Below, in pieces: positions 1 through 7,022 of a DNA stretch of 7,480 bases; the first letter of the stretch is position 1; each line of letters starts with the position of its first letter. A program made the position numbers and the translations under genes. The stretch spans positions 1 through 7,480 of the forward strand of contig DKEX01000070.1 in NCBI GenBank assembly GCA_002452295.1. Direction: 5' to 3'. This stretch comes from Firmicutes bacterium UBA6811. GTDB taxonomy: Bacteria; Bacillota; SHA-98; UBA4971. The notes under the pieces are model-generated. The model was not told the origin of the DNA, did not search any database, and was given only the letters and a program-made list of their open reading frames with translations.

Positions 1-1
1 C

Positions 2-1375
<1,374 letters not shown>

Positions 1376-1391
1376 GGTGGGCGCGACGGGC

Positions 1392-1784
1392 GTGGTGGGC
1401 GTGGGCGTGGACATCGTTGAGGTGGACCGCATCCGCGAGCTCATGGAGCGCAAGGGTGAGAGGCTCGAGGGTCGGCTGTTCACGGCCGCGGAGGTCGGAT
1501 GCTCCAGGGGAGGGCGCTACGACAGGCTGGCCGGGCGGTTTGCGGCCAAGGAGGCCGTGGCGAAGGCGCTCGGCACCGGGATACGCGGCTTCGGGTGGAA
1601 CGAGATCGAGATCGCGGACGAGCCCACAGGGCAGCCCTGCGCTCGCCTGGTGGGCCGGGCGGCGGAACTTGCGGCGAGGCTCGGGGTTACGCGCATTGAC
1701 GTGAGCATCGCCCATACCCGCCACATCGCCATAGCGTTCGCCGTTGCCATCGGAGGTGGAGAGTTTGAAGGTCGTGACATCTGA
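1392..1784 (+). CDS. acpS: Holo-[acyl-carrier-protein] synthase (4'-phosphopantetheinyl transferase)
   Basis: AcpS transfers 4'-phosphopantetheine from CoA to a serine of apo-ACP, switching on fatty-acid synthesis. The 130-residue product has the usual length and both family signatures: GVGVDIVEVDRIR at 3-15, where Asp7 is a Mg/CoA ligand, and GRFAAKEAVAKALGTG at 48-63 with Glu54. The C-terminal strand (VSIAHTRHIAIAFA, 104-117) is also typical. The frame is open further upstream (from GTG 1320, inside glmS), but GTG 1392 gives the standard N-terminus MVGVGVDIVE and has GAGGTGG at 1374-1380, an 11-base spacing that is slightly long. TTG 1368 or GTG 1377 are less likely alternatives. The 3' end overlaps nnrDE by 20 bases, and the nnrDE ribosome-binding site lies inside acpS, which suggests translational coupling. 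It is probably co-transcribed with glmS. Confidence 0.94.
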   Translation: MVGVGVDIVEVDRIRELMERKGERLEGRLFTAAEVGCSRGGRYDRLAGRFAAKEAVAKALGTGIRGFGWNEIEIADEPTGQPCARLVGRAAELAARLGVTRIDVSIAHTRHIAIAFAVAIGGGEFEGRDI

Positions 1785-3363
1785 CGAGATGCGCGAGATC
1801 GACAGGAGGTCCATCGAAGAGACGGGCATCTCCGGCGTCGTGCTCATGGAGAACGCCGGCAGGGCCGTGGCCGACGCCGTGAAGCGGCTCCTCGAGAGCG
1901 TGGCCGGGCGCCGCGTGTGCATCTTCGCGGGCAAGGGTAACAACGGCGGGGACGGGTTCGTCGCGGCACGCCATCTCGTGAACTCGCAGATCAGGGTCAA
2001 GGCCTTCCTTCTCGGAAAGACCGACGAAGTGCGGGGCGACGCCAGGGCCAACCTGGACATTCTTGTGCACATGGGCGTTGATGTGGAGGAGATCGGCCCC
2101 GAGGATGTCCACAGGGCGAGGGTCGCCGTGTCTGTGTCAGACGTGGTCGTGGATGCGATCTTCGGGACCGGGTTCAAGGGCGAGGTCGGCGGGTACGCCG
2201 CCCAGATAATCGACGCCATCAACGAGTGCGGGCGGCCGGTGGTGGCGGTGGACGTGCCGTCCGGCCTGGACGCAAATACCGGCAAGATCGGCGCAAGCTG
2301 CGTCAGGGCAACGTATACTGTGACCTTCGGTCTTCCCAAGGTCGGGCTCCTTCTCTACCCTGGCGCGGCCTGCGCCGGAGAGTTGGTCGTGGCGGACATC
2401 GGGATTCCCAGGGCGTTCCTGTCGGACGAACGTCTCAAGCTGAACCTCTCCATGGCCGAGGATTTACGGCGCCTTCTCCCAGCGCGGGACCCCGACTCCC
2501 ACAAGGGGACGTTCGGAAGGGTGCTGGTGGTGGCTGGCTCGCAGGGCATGGCGGGCGCTGCGACCCTTGCCAGCCTGGCGGCGCTCCGGTCGGGGGCCGG
2601 CCTTGTGACCCTGGCGGTCCCCAGGGGCCTTCAGGACATCATGCATTCGAGACTCACCGAGGTCATCACGAGGGCGCTGCCCGAGACCGAGTCCGGGAGC
2701 GTGTCATTGCAGGCCCAGGCGCTCCTCGACGGCATCCTGCGGGGGGCGGATGCTCTCGCCATGGGCCCGGGCTTGTCCATGCACAGCGAAACCGCGCAGC
2801 TTGTGCGCAACATCGTGATGACCACATCGGTGCCCGCGGTCATCGACGCCGACGGGCTCAACGCGATAGCGCAGGACCCTGGCACGCTGAAGACGTCAAA
2901 GGCCCCCATCGTGCTTACGCCACATCCGGGCGAGATGGGCAGGCTCACAGGGCTTTCAGTGCACGAGATCAAGCGCGACCGCCTGGCGGTGGCTGTCAAG
3001 GCGGCGGCGCAGTGGGGCAAGGTCGTGGTCCTGAAGGGGGCACGCACGATCATCGCTGACCCTTCAGGGAGGGCATACATAAACCCCACCGGGAACCCTG
3101 GCATGGCGACGGCGGGGAGCGGGGACGTGCTGACAGGCGTCATCGCAGGCCTCCTTGCGCAGGGGGTAGGGCCGCTTGATGCCGCTGTGCTGGGGGCATA
3201 CGTGCACGGCCTCGCGGGCGACGTCGCTGCTGCCAGGCGCGGCGCCATGGGCATGATCGCCGGGGACGTGCTGGAGTGCGTGCCCGAGGCGCTGCTCAGG
3301 GTGGCAGGGGAGAGGGGTGAGGGTGATGTGGGAAGCGCAACACGACAGGCCCACCGTGGCTGA
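1765..3363 (+). CDS. nnrDE: Bifunctional NAD(P)H-hydrate epimerase / ADP-dependent NAD(P)H-hydrate dehydratase (YjeF)
   Basis: This enzyme repairs NAD(P)HX, the damaged hydrated form of NAD(P)H. The N-terminal half interconverts R and S epimers and the C-terminal half dehydrates the S form with ADP. The product is 532 residues, normal for the fused form. Epimerase domain, about 1-215: GKGNNGGDG at 56-64, DAIFGTGFKGE at 130-140 with the likely catalytic Asp130, VDVPSGLDAN at 162-171. Ribokinase-like dehydratase domain, about 235-510: KGTFGRVLVVAGS at 247-259, MGPGLS at 333-338, DADGLN at 361-366, TPHPGEMGRLTG at 385-396, NPGMATAGSGDVLTG at 444-458 with Asp454. The TTG at 1765 is chosen because GGAGGT at 1752-1757 sits 7 bases ahead and it gives the usual start MKVVTSDEMREID. 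The first 20 bases overlap acpS and the last 38 overlap alr. The final 20 or so residues are a non-conserved tail within the alr overlap. Confidence 0.96.
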   Translation: MKVVTSDEMREIDRRSIEETGISGVVLMENAGRAVADAVKRLLESVAGRRVCIFAGKGNNGGDGFVAARHLVNSQIRVKAFLLGKTDEVRGDARANLDILVHMGVDVEEIGPEDVHRARVAVSVSDVVVDAIFGTGFKGEVGGYAAQIIDAINECGRPVVAVDVPSGLDANTGKIGASCVRATYTVTFGLPKVGLLLYPGAACAGELVVADIGIPRAFLSDERLKLNLSMAEDLRRLLPARDPDSHKGTFGRVLVVAGSQGMAGAATLASLAALRSGAGLVTLAVPRGLQDIMHSRLTEVITRALPETESGSVSLQAQALLDGILRGADALAMGPGLSMHSETAQLVRNIVMTTSVPAVIDADGLNAIAQDPGTLKTSKAPIVLTPHPGEMGRLTGLSVHEIKRDRLAVAVKAAAQWGKVVVLKGARTIIADPSGRAYINPTGNPGMATAGSGDVLTGVIAGLLAQGVGPLDAAVLGAYVHGLAGDVAAARRGAMGMIAGDVLECVPEALLRVAGERGEGDVGSATRQAHRG

Positions 3364-4474
3364 GGTGGATCTTGCCAGCATAGCCCGGAATATTGCCGCG
3401 ATCCGCAGGAGGATCGGGCCGAAGCCCGAGATGATGGCCGTGGTGAAGGCCGATGCGTATGGCCACGGGGCCATTCAGGTGGCGAGCACCGCTCTCACGA
3501 GCGGCGCCACGTGGCTCGGGGTCGCGCTCGTGGAGGAGGGGGTCGTGCTGCGCAAGAGCGGCATCATCGCCCCGATCCTGGTCTTCGGCCAGCTTTTCCC
3601 GGGCCAGGCCCGGCGCGCTCTCCGATACAGCCTGTCGTGCACCGTGAGCACCTACGAGTTTGCTGAGGCTCTGTCGGTTGCTGCGACCCAGGAGGGCAAG
3701 AAGGGCAAATGCCATATCAAGGTGGACACCGGGATGGGACGGATCGGGGTCTCGCCGCGACAGACGGCAATCTTCGTGAGGCGAGTTGCCATGCTTCCCA
3801 ACGTTGAGGTCGAGGGCATATATACCCACTTCGCCACCGCGGACGCCGATGACAAGTCCTTCGCGCGCGAGCAGCTTTCCCGGTTCATGCAGGTGATCGA
3901 CGTTCTGCGCGACGTGGGCGTGACGGTTCAGTTCCGCCACGCGGCGAACAGCGCCGCCTGCGTGGACATGCCCGAGGCCCGGCTGGACCTGGTGAGGCCG
4001 GGCATCCTGATGTACGGCCTTTCGCCGTTTGGCCGAGAGAGATTTCAGCAGGTCAAGAAGGAGATGGACATACAGCCCGCCCTCTCACTCAAGACGAGGG
4101 TATGCTTTGTGAAGAGGGTGTCAACGGGCACCCCGGTGAGTTACGGGGCAACCTACGTGACGGAGGAGGACACCGTGATCGCCACTCTCCCAATAGGGTA
4201 TGCAGACGGCCTTTCGCGTGGGATGTCCAACCGTGGCGAGGTGCTGATAAGAGGGAAGAGGCTCCCGATCGTGGGGCGGGTCTGCATGGACCAGTGCATG
4301 GTGGACGCCGGAGGCCTGGACGTCGAGGTGGGGGACGAGGCCGTCCTCATAGGCAGGCAGGGCGGCGAAGAGATCTCGGCCGAAGAGGTTGCCGACAGAC
4401 TGGGCACGATAACCTATGAAGTGGTATGCGCGATAGGCAGGCGCGTGCCGCGCGTGTACTCATCCCAGTCATAG
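3326..4474 (+). CDS. alr: Alanine racemase, PLP-dependent
   Basis: Alr interconverts L- and D-alanine, supplying D-Ala for the peptidoglycan stem peptide; cytoplasmic dimer. The 382-residue product is of normal length. The N-terminal TIM barrel starts at RPTVAEVDLASIARN (8-22) and contains the PLP-binding lysine Lys41 in AVVKADAYGHG. Other barrel motifs are KVDTGMGRIG at 132-141, HAANSAA at 205-211 and RPGILMYG at 224-231. The C-terminal beta domain carries the second catalytic residue Tyr273 in VSYGATY, then LPIGYADGLSRG at 288-299 and VCMDQCMVD at 319-327. ATG 3326 is chosen because AGAGGGG at 3311-3317 lies 8 bases upstream; GTG 3317 is a possible alternative adding three residues. It overlaps the end of nnrDE by 38 bases, as expected for the last gene of a coupled glmS-acpS-nnrDE-alr set. 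The acpS-nnrDE-alr order is common in Bacillota; the mazEF-type pair that often follows alr is absent. Confidence 0.97.
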   Translation: MWEAQHDRPTVAEVDLASIARNIAAIRRRIGPKPEMMAVVKADAYGHGAIQVASTALTSGATWLGVALVEEGVVLRKSGIIAPILVFGQLFPGQARRALRYSLSCTVSTYEFAEALSVAATQEGKKGKCHIKVDTGMGRIGVSPRQTAIFVRRVAMLPNVEVEGIYTHFATADADDKSFAREQLSRFMQVIDVLRDVGVTVQFRHAANSAACVDMPEARLDLVRPGILMYGLSPFGRERFQQVKKEMDIQPALSLKTRVCFVKRVSTGTPVSYGATYVTEEDTVIATLPIGYADGLSRGMSNRGEVLIRGKRLPIVGRVCMDQCMVDAGGLDVEVGDEAVLIGRQGGEEISAEEVADRLGTITYEVVCAIGRRVPRVYSSQS

Positions 4475-4500
4475 AACGGAAGCAGGGGCCCGGATATACG

Positions 4501-4560
4501 GCGTGCCACGGCGTGGTAGGGCGGGGCAGGGCGTAGCGGGGCACGGCATGGCGCGGCATG
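4501..4560 (+). repeat. Degenerate tandem pentamer array, consensus GCRBG, 12 units
   Basis: Cut into 5-base units from 4501, the sequence lines up in columns: position 1 is G in 11 of 12 units, position 2 is C in 11 of 12, position 3 is a purine in all 12, position 4 is never A, and position 5 is G in 11 of 12. No similar register is evident in the bases before it, and the phase breaks after 4560. It fills most of the 149-base gap between alr and lpdA. I see no protein-coding sense in it. It may be a microsatellite-like expansion that has diverged, or part of an untranslated leader of lpdA. The array is directly visible; any function is unknown. Confidence 0.8.
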
Positions 4561-4587
4561 CACGACATGAAAGGTCCGGCCATGGGC

Positions 4588-4605
4588 ATGGAGTAAATGG
4601 AGTAA
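4588..4605 (+). repeat. Perfect 9-base tandem duplication upstream of lpdA
   Basis: ATGGAGTAA occurs twice back to back (4588-4596 and 4597-4605), ending just before the purine-rich ribosome-binding region of lpdA. Each copy happens to read Met-Glu-stop, so each is a minimal start-stop unit if ribosomes load there. No good Shine-Dalgarno site precedes the first copy, so use as a leader peptide is only a possibility. Confidence 0.75.
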
Positions 4606-4623
4606 GAGGAAGAGGTGTTACGG

Positions 4624-6003
4624 TTGGCCGAGTTCGATGTGGCGGTGACAGGGGGAGGACCTGGAGGATACGTGGCAGCCATAAGGGCGGCGCAGCTCGG
4701 GCAGTCGGTCTGCCTCATTGAGAAAGACCAGCTTGGCGGGACGTGCCTGAACAGGGGGTGCATCCCCACCAAGGCCCTTGTCGCGAGCATGCAGGCTCTT
4801 GCGATGGCAAGGCGCCTCGCGGAGTTCGGGGTGGAGGCCGGCGAGGTGCGCGCCCACTTCGACAAAATGGTGGCGCGGAAGAACCAGGTGGTCTCCAGGC
4901 TGCGCGCCGGGATCGGCTTCCTCCTCAAGAAGAACAAGGTCACCTTGATAGCGGGCACAGGAAGGCTGGCAGGGACGGGGCGTGTCGAGGTCCAGGCGAA
5001 GGACGGCCCCGCCGAGGTGAAGGCCCGCAACATGATCATCGCCACAGGCTCAAAGCCGATGGTCTTTCCGTCGTTCGGGTACGATGGTCGAACGATAATC
5101 ACCAGCGACGAGGCGCTGGACTTCCAGGATGTGCCCGAGAGACTGCTGATAGTGGGCGGGGGCGTGATCGGGTGCGAGTTTGCGTTCATCTTCTCGAGTC
5201 TGGGCAGCCGGGTGACGGTAGTTGACATAATGCCGACCGTGCTGCCCATGGAGGACCCGGACTCGGCTGCGGCCGTGGCGGCTTCGCTGAAGAAGCGCGA
5301 CGTGGAGGTGAGGACGGGCGTCAAGATCGAGGACATCTCCGCCGATGGCGACGGGGCCGTGGCCACCCTCGACACTGGCGAGCGCCTCGCGGCCTCGCGG
5401 GTGCTCCTCTCCGTGGGGCGCAGGCCCAACTCGGAGGGCATGGGCCTCGAGGGTGCAGGCGTGGAGATGGGCAAACGCGGCGAGGTCATGGTGAACGACC
5501 GCATGGGCACGAATGTGCCGGGCATCTACGCCATCGGGGACGTGGTCGGCAAGGTCATGCTGGCGCACGTCGCGTCCGCGCAAGGGCTGGTCGCCGCCCA
5601 CAACATAGCCGGGGCCGAGAGGCGCATGTCGTATGGCGCCGTGCCGAGCGCCATCTTCACGTCGCCGGAGGTGGCCAGCGTCGGCCTTAACGAGCGGCAG
5701 GCGAAGGAGGAAGGGCTCGACGTGAGAGTGGGGAAGTTCCCCTTCACGGCGAGCGGCAAGGCCCTTGCCATGGGGGAGGCCGAGGGGTTCGTCAAGGTGA
5801 TCGCTGATGGCAGCACCGACCGGATCCTCGGGATTCACATCGTCGGGCCGCACGCCACGGAGCTCATCCCCGAGCCGACCGCGGCCGTGCGCATGAAGAT
5901 GACTGTAGGGGAGTTCGCGAAGACCATACACGCACACCCGACGCTCGCCGAGGGCTTGGGCGAGGCCGCCGAGGCCGTCCACCGCATGGCGATCCATACG
6001 TAG
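4624..6003 (+). CDS. lpdA: Dihydrolipoyl dehydrogenase (E3)
   Basis: This FAD flavoenzyme reoxidises dihydrolipoamide with NAD+ in 2-oxoacid dehydrogenase complexes or the glycine cleavage system. The 459-residue product is of typical length. In order: FAD-binding GGGPGGYVAAIRAAQLG at 10-26; redox disulfide Cys41/Cys46 in GGTCLNRGCIPTKALV; ATGSKP at 140-145; NAD-binding GGGVIGCEFA at 178-187; second FAD motif AIGDVVGK at 303-310; C-terminal dimerisation domain with the catalytic His438/Glu443 pair in HAHPTLAE. TTG 4624 is preferred because GAGGTG at 4612-4617 is 6 bases ahead and the start MAEFDVAV matches the family; GTG 4615 (three more residues) is a close alternative with GAGG at 4606-4609. 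The N-terminus has no lipoyl domain. No E1, E2 or glycine-cleavage gene is within view, so its partner complex cannot be told. The 149-base gap from alr suggests it may be a separate transcription unit, though I see no convincing promoter there. Confidence 0.96.
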   Translation: MAEFDVAVTGGGPGGYVAAIRAAQLGQSVCLIEKDQLGGTCLNRGCIPTKALVASMQALAMARRLAEFGVEAGEVRAHFDKMVARKNQVVSRLRAGIGFLLKKNKVTLIAGTGRLAGTGRVEVQAKDGPAEVKARNMIIATGSKPMVFPSFGYDGRTIITSDEALDFQDVPERLLIVGGGVIGCEFAFIFSSLGSRVTVVDIMPTVLPMEDPDSAAAVAASLKKRDVEVRTGVKIEDISADGDGAVATLDTGERLAASRVLLSVGRRPNSEGMGLEGAGVEMGKRGEVMVNDRMGTNVPGIYAIGDVVGKVMLAHVASAQGLVAAHNIAGAERRMSYGAVPSAIFTSPEVASVGLNERQAKEEGLDVRVGKFPFTASGKALAMGEAEGFVKVIADGSTDRILGIHIVGPHATELIPEPTAAVRMKMTVGEFAKTIHAHPTLAEGLGEAAEAVHRMAIHT

Positions 6004-6015
6004 GTAGCATGCAGC

Positions 6016-6056
6016 GTCCGGGGGGCAGGTACGCGAACGTGACGTTCCCCCCGGAC
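6016..6056. terminator. Strong hairpin between convergent lpdA and hicA-like remnant
   Basis: GTCCGGGGGG (6016-6025) pairs perfectly with CCCCCCGGAC (6047-6056). The 21-base loop can fold further: GTACG at 6029-6033 against CGTGAC around a CGAA tetraloop with one bulge. It starts 13 bases after the lpdA stop and lies before the - strand stop at 6091, so it is well placed as a transcription end point for both strands. There is no T-run on either side, so it is not a classical intrinsic terminator; it might stall polymerase or protect 3' ends. The hairpin is visible; the role is inferred. Confidence 0.55.
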
Positions 6057-6090
6057 ACCCGGACCTTAACCAGACCTGCGGCAAGTGCAG

Positions 6091-6273
6091 CTACTCGCTT
6101 CCCCTCCACTGCTCGTCGGTAACGCCTGCCTGCTTGAGTATTTCCTTGAGAAGCGCCGGTCCGACATCCTCACCATGAGGGTTGGGGATCCTGAGCTTCA
6201 CGTCACGGCCTGCAGCCTGCTCTTGGGATTGCCACGAAGGCGACACGCTGTTATAATGTTTGCGGAACCCCAT
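6091..6273 (-). pseudogene. HicA-family toxin, C-terminal half, probable degraded remnant
   Basis: Read from an ATG at 6273 down to the TAG at 6091, the - strand encodes 60 residues. The second half (GRDVKLRIPNPHGED followed by LLKEILKQAGVTDEQW) matches the end of HicA toxins: the beta strand leading to an IPxH-like turn, then the helix LxxILKQAGxs. HicA proteins are small double-stranded-RNA-binding-fold mRNA interferases paired with HicB. The first half (residues 1-25 or so) does not resemble the usual N-terminal helix or the GSHH active-site segment; the catalytic histidine is not evident in any of the three - strand frames. AAGGAG lies only 2 bases before the ATG, a poor spacing. No HicB is recognisable on either side. 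The stretch is clearly more A+T-rich than its neighbours, which suggests acquired DNA. A short divergent intact gene is the alternative. Confidence 0.5.
6229..6257 (+). promoter_or_regulatory. Near-consensus sigma-A promoter, extended -10
   Basis: A -35 box TTGCCA (6229-6234, five of six consensus bases) is followed after exactly 17 bases by a perfect -10 box TATAAT (6252-6257), itself preceded by TGt (6249-6251), the extended -10 motif. The start of transcription is expected near 6264-6266. In DNA this GC-rich such a match is unlikely by chance. It points rightwards, antisense to the hicA-like remnant in which it sits. No good open reading frame begins just downstream. The next gene on this strand, the ABC-F gene, starts about 760 bases away. 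Confidence 0.65.
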
Positions 6274-6403
6274 ATCTCCTTCACGGAGGTCAACCAGGAA
6301 GACTGCCATGAGGAACAGGTAGACTCCCCAGCCAACGGAATACGATTCGCGGACTTCGTCAATACACGGCGAATGTCGGGGAGCCTGCGGGGCAGGATTT
6401 TCT
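6264..6403 (+). ncRNA. Candidate structured small RNA between promoter and terminator
   Basis: A predicted transcript of about 140 nt would run from the sigma-A promoter at 6229-6257 to the hairpin and T-rich run at 6384-6403. It can fold into an ordered set of helices: ATCTCC/GGAGGT (6273-6278 with 6285-6290, about one wobble pair); CTCCCC 6324-6329 with GGGGAG 6378-6383; nested inside, ATTCGC 6345-6350 with GCGAAT 6369-6374; then directly abutting, the terminator stem. The only well-spaced small frame is ATG 6308 after AGGAAG (6296-6301), which would give a four-residue peptide MRNR. It matches no RNA family I recognise. It could equally be the 5' leader of a longer transcript reaching the ABC-F gene. 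It overlaps the start of the hicA-like frame in antisense. Confidence 0.35.
6384..6403 (+). terminator. Short intrinsic-terminator-like hairpin
   Basis: CCTGC (6384-6388) and GCAGG (6392-6396) form a 5-bp all-but-one GC stem around a GGG loop, followed at once by ATTTTCT (6397-6403). The stem is short and the T-run modest, so termination may be partial. It lies about 130 bases downstream of the start predicted for the promoter at 6229-6257. Confidence 0.45.
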
Positions 6404-6438
6404 GAGGTTGCCTTCCTTCGTGTACACGGGCGTTTTCC

Positions 6439-6484
6439 GCTGCGCACTGGCGCGCCGCGCCACACCGCGCCGCAGCGCAGCAGG
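6439..6484 (-). repeat. Reverse-oriented pentamer patch with flanking inverted repeat
   Basis: From 6440, nine 5-base units follow a CCRCR pattern: base 3 is a purine in 8 of 9, base 4 is C in 7 of 9, base 5 is a purine in all 9. On the - strand this reads as GGCGC/GGTGT-type units, like the GGCNN register of the array at 4501-4560. GCTGCGC (6439-6445) and GCGCAGC (6475-6481) are a perfect 7-base inverted repeat, and GGCGCGCC (6449-6456) is palindromic, so the patch could fold into a strong stem. Confidence 0.5.
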
Positions 6485-7002
6485 TGGGAAGCGGGTAGTC
6501 ATCACTCCATACGGGCCATGCGAGGGGCCGGTGCCATGCCGCGGCCGATGCCAGGCGGCGGTGTAGCATCCCGGCGCGTATGGCCGACACCGCGTCCCGG
6601 TGCGCCCGCTCCGCTTTCTGAACCCGCAGCATCACACTGCGCGATGTCCCGCACCGCACTGCGGTTCCTCAGTATGCCCGGCAGGCGGTTCGCCGGCGCT
6701 TCCCGCACGGCTGGTGCGGTCTGCGTGGCCTGGATCGCCGGCACGGCGATGAGCGTGTGCGGCTGCTGTCCTTCATGCGGTGGGCGTCCCCCATCCGGCC
6801 GGCGCGGACTGCTTGATCCGCGCGCTCTGCGCGGGCGACACGTTCTGCATGGCAGTGTGATCTGCGCAGTCCATGCCATCCGCGCGGCCAGTGGCATCCA
6901 GGCAGCCCCTGTGGCTCATGCAATGGGCGCGCTGTGTGCGACCTCAGCGACCTGCAGGGCATATGCAGCTGGCGCCTGTCGCACCAGGCTCCCCCGGCAT
7001 CG

Positions 7003-7016
7003 CCTCCCTGGGAGGG
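7003..7016 (+). promoter_or_regulatory. Ribosome-binding site of the ABC-F gene within an inverted repeat
   Basis: The strong Shine-Dalgarno site GGAGGG (7011-7016) is the right arm of CCTCCC-T-GGGAGG (7003-7015). In RNA, CCTC 7003-7006 could pair with GAGG 7012-7015 around a 5-base loop, hiding the site. Just upstream is a second hairpin, GCCTG 6974-6978 with CAGGC 6985-6989. Translational control is possible, but the stems are short. Confidence 0.4.
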
Positions 7017-7022
7017 ATGAGC

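Larger units (their letters stand above)
6404..7016. other. GC-rich stretch without recognisable gene
   Basis: About 600 bases separate the candidate small-RNA terminator from the ABC-F gene. Frames stay open on both strands (for example + from 6518, - from 6897 to 6502), but the translations are Ala/Arg/Pro/Gly/Cys-rich, lack any family motif or good ribosome-binding site, and are what GC-rich DNA gives by chance. The sequence is rich in short words such as GCATGGC, CGCGCGG and their complements, often about 5 bases apart, resembling the array at 4501-4560. It may be diverged repeat filler or the decayed remains of an accessory insertion. I see no tRNA, IS end or CRISPR repeat in it. Confidence 0.6.

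Noticed and set aside
4472..4500. TATACG at 4495-4500 as a -10 box for lpdA
   Set aside because: The hexamer 17 bases upstream (TAGAAC) does not resemble a -35 box.
4501..4560. Pentamer array as a CRISPR or iteron origin
   Set aside because: Units are 5 bases with no spacers and no DnaA-box or replication gene nearby.
4347..5525. Long - strand open frame (392 codons) opposite alr end and lpdA
   Set aside because: It is antisense to two unmistakable genes, Ser/Pro/Thr-rich and without motifs; a GC-rich shadow frame.
5050..6084. Long - strand open frame (344 codons) opposite lpdA
   Set aside because: Antisense shadow of lpdA, His/Arg/Leu-rich and without any recognisable domain.
6323..6366. 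TTGACG on the - strand upstream of the hicA-like frame as a promoter
   Set aside because: The only -10-like hexamer (TATTCC) is 14 bases away, too short a spacing, and matches poorly.
6085..6405. + strand frame of 106 codons across the hicA-like remnant
   Set aside because: No family resemblance, no ribosome-binding site, and its first part is antisense to the HicA-like C-terminus; the internal ATG at 6256 lies before the predicted transcription start.
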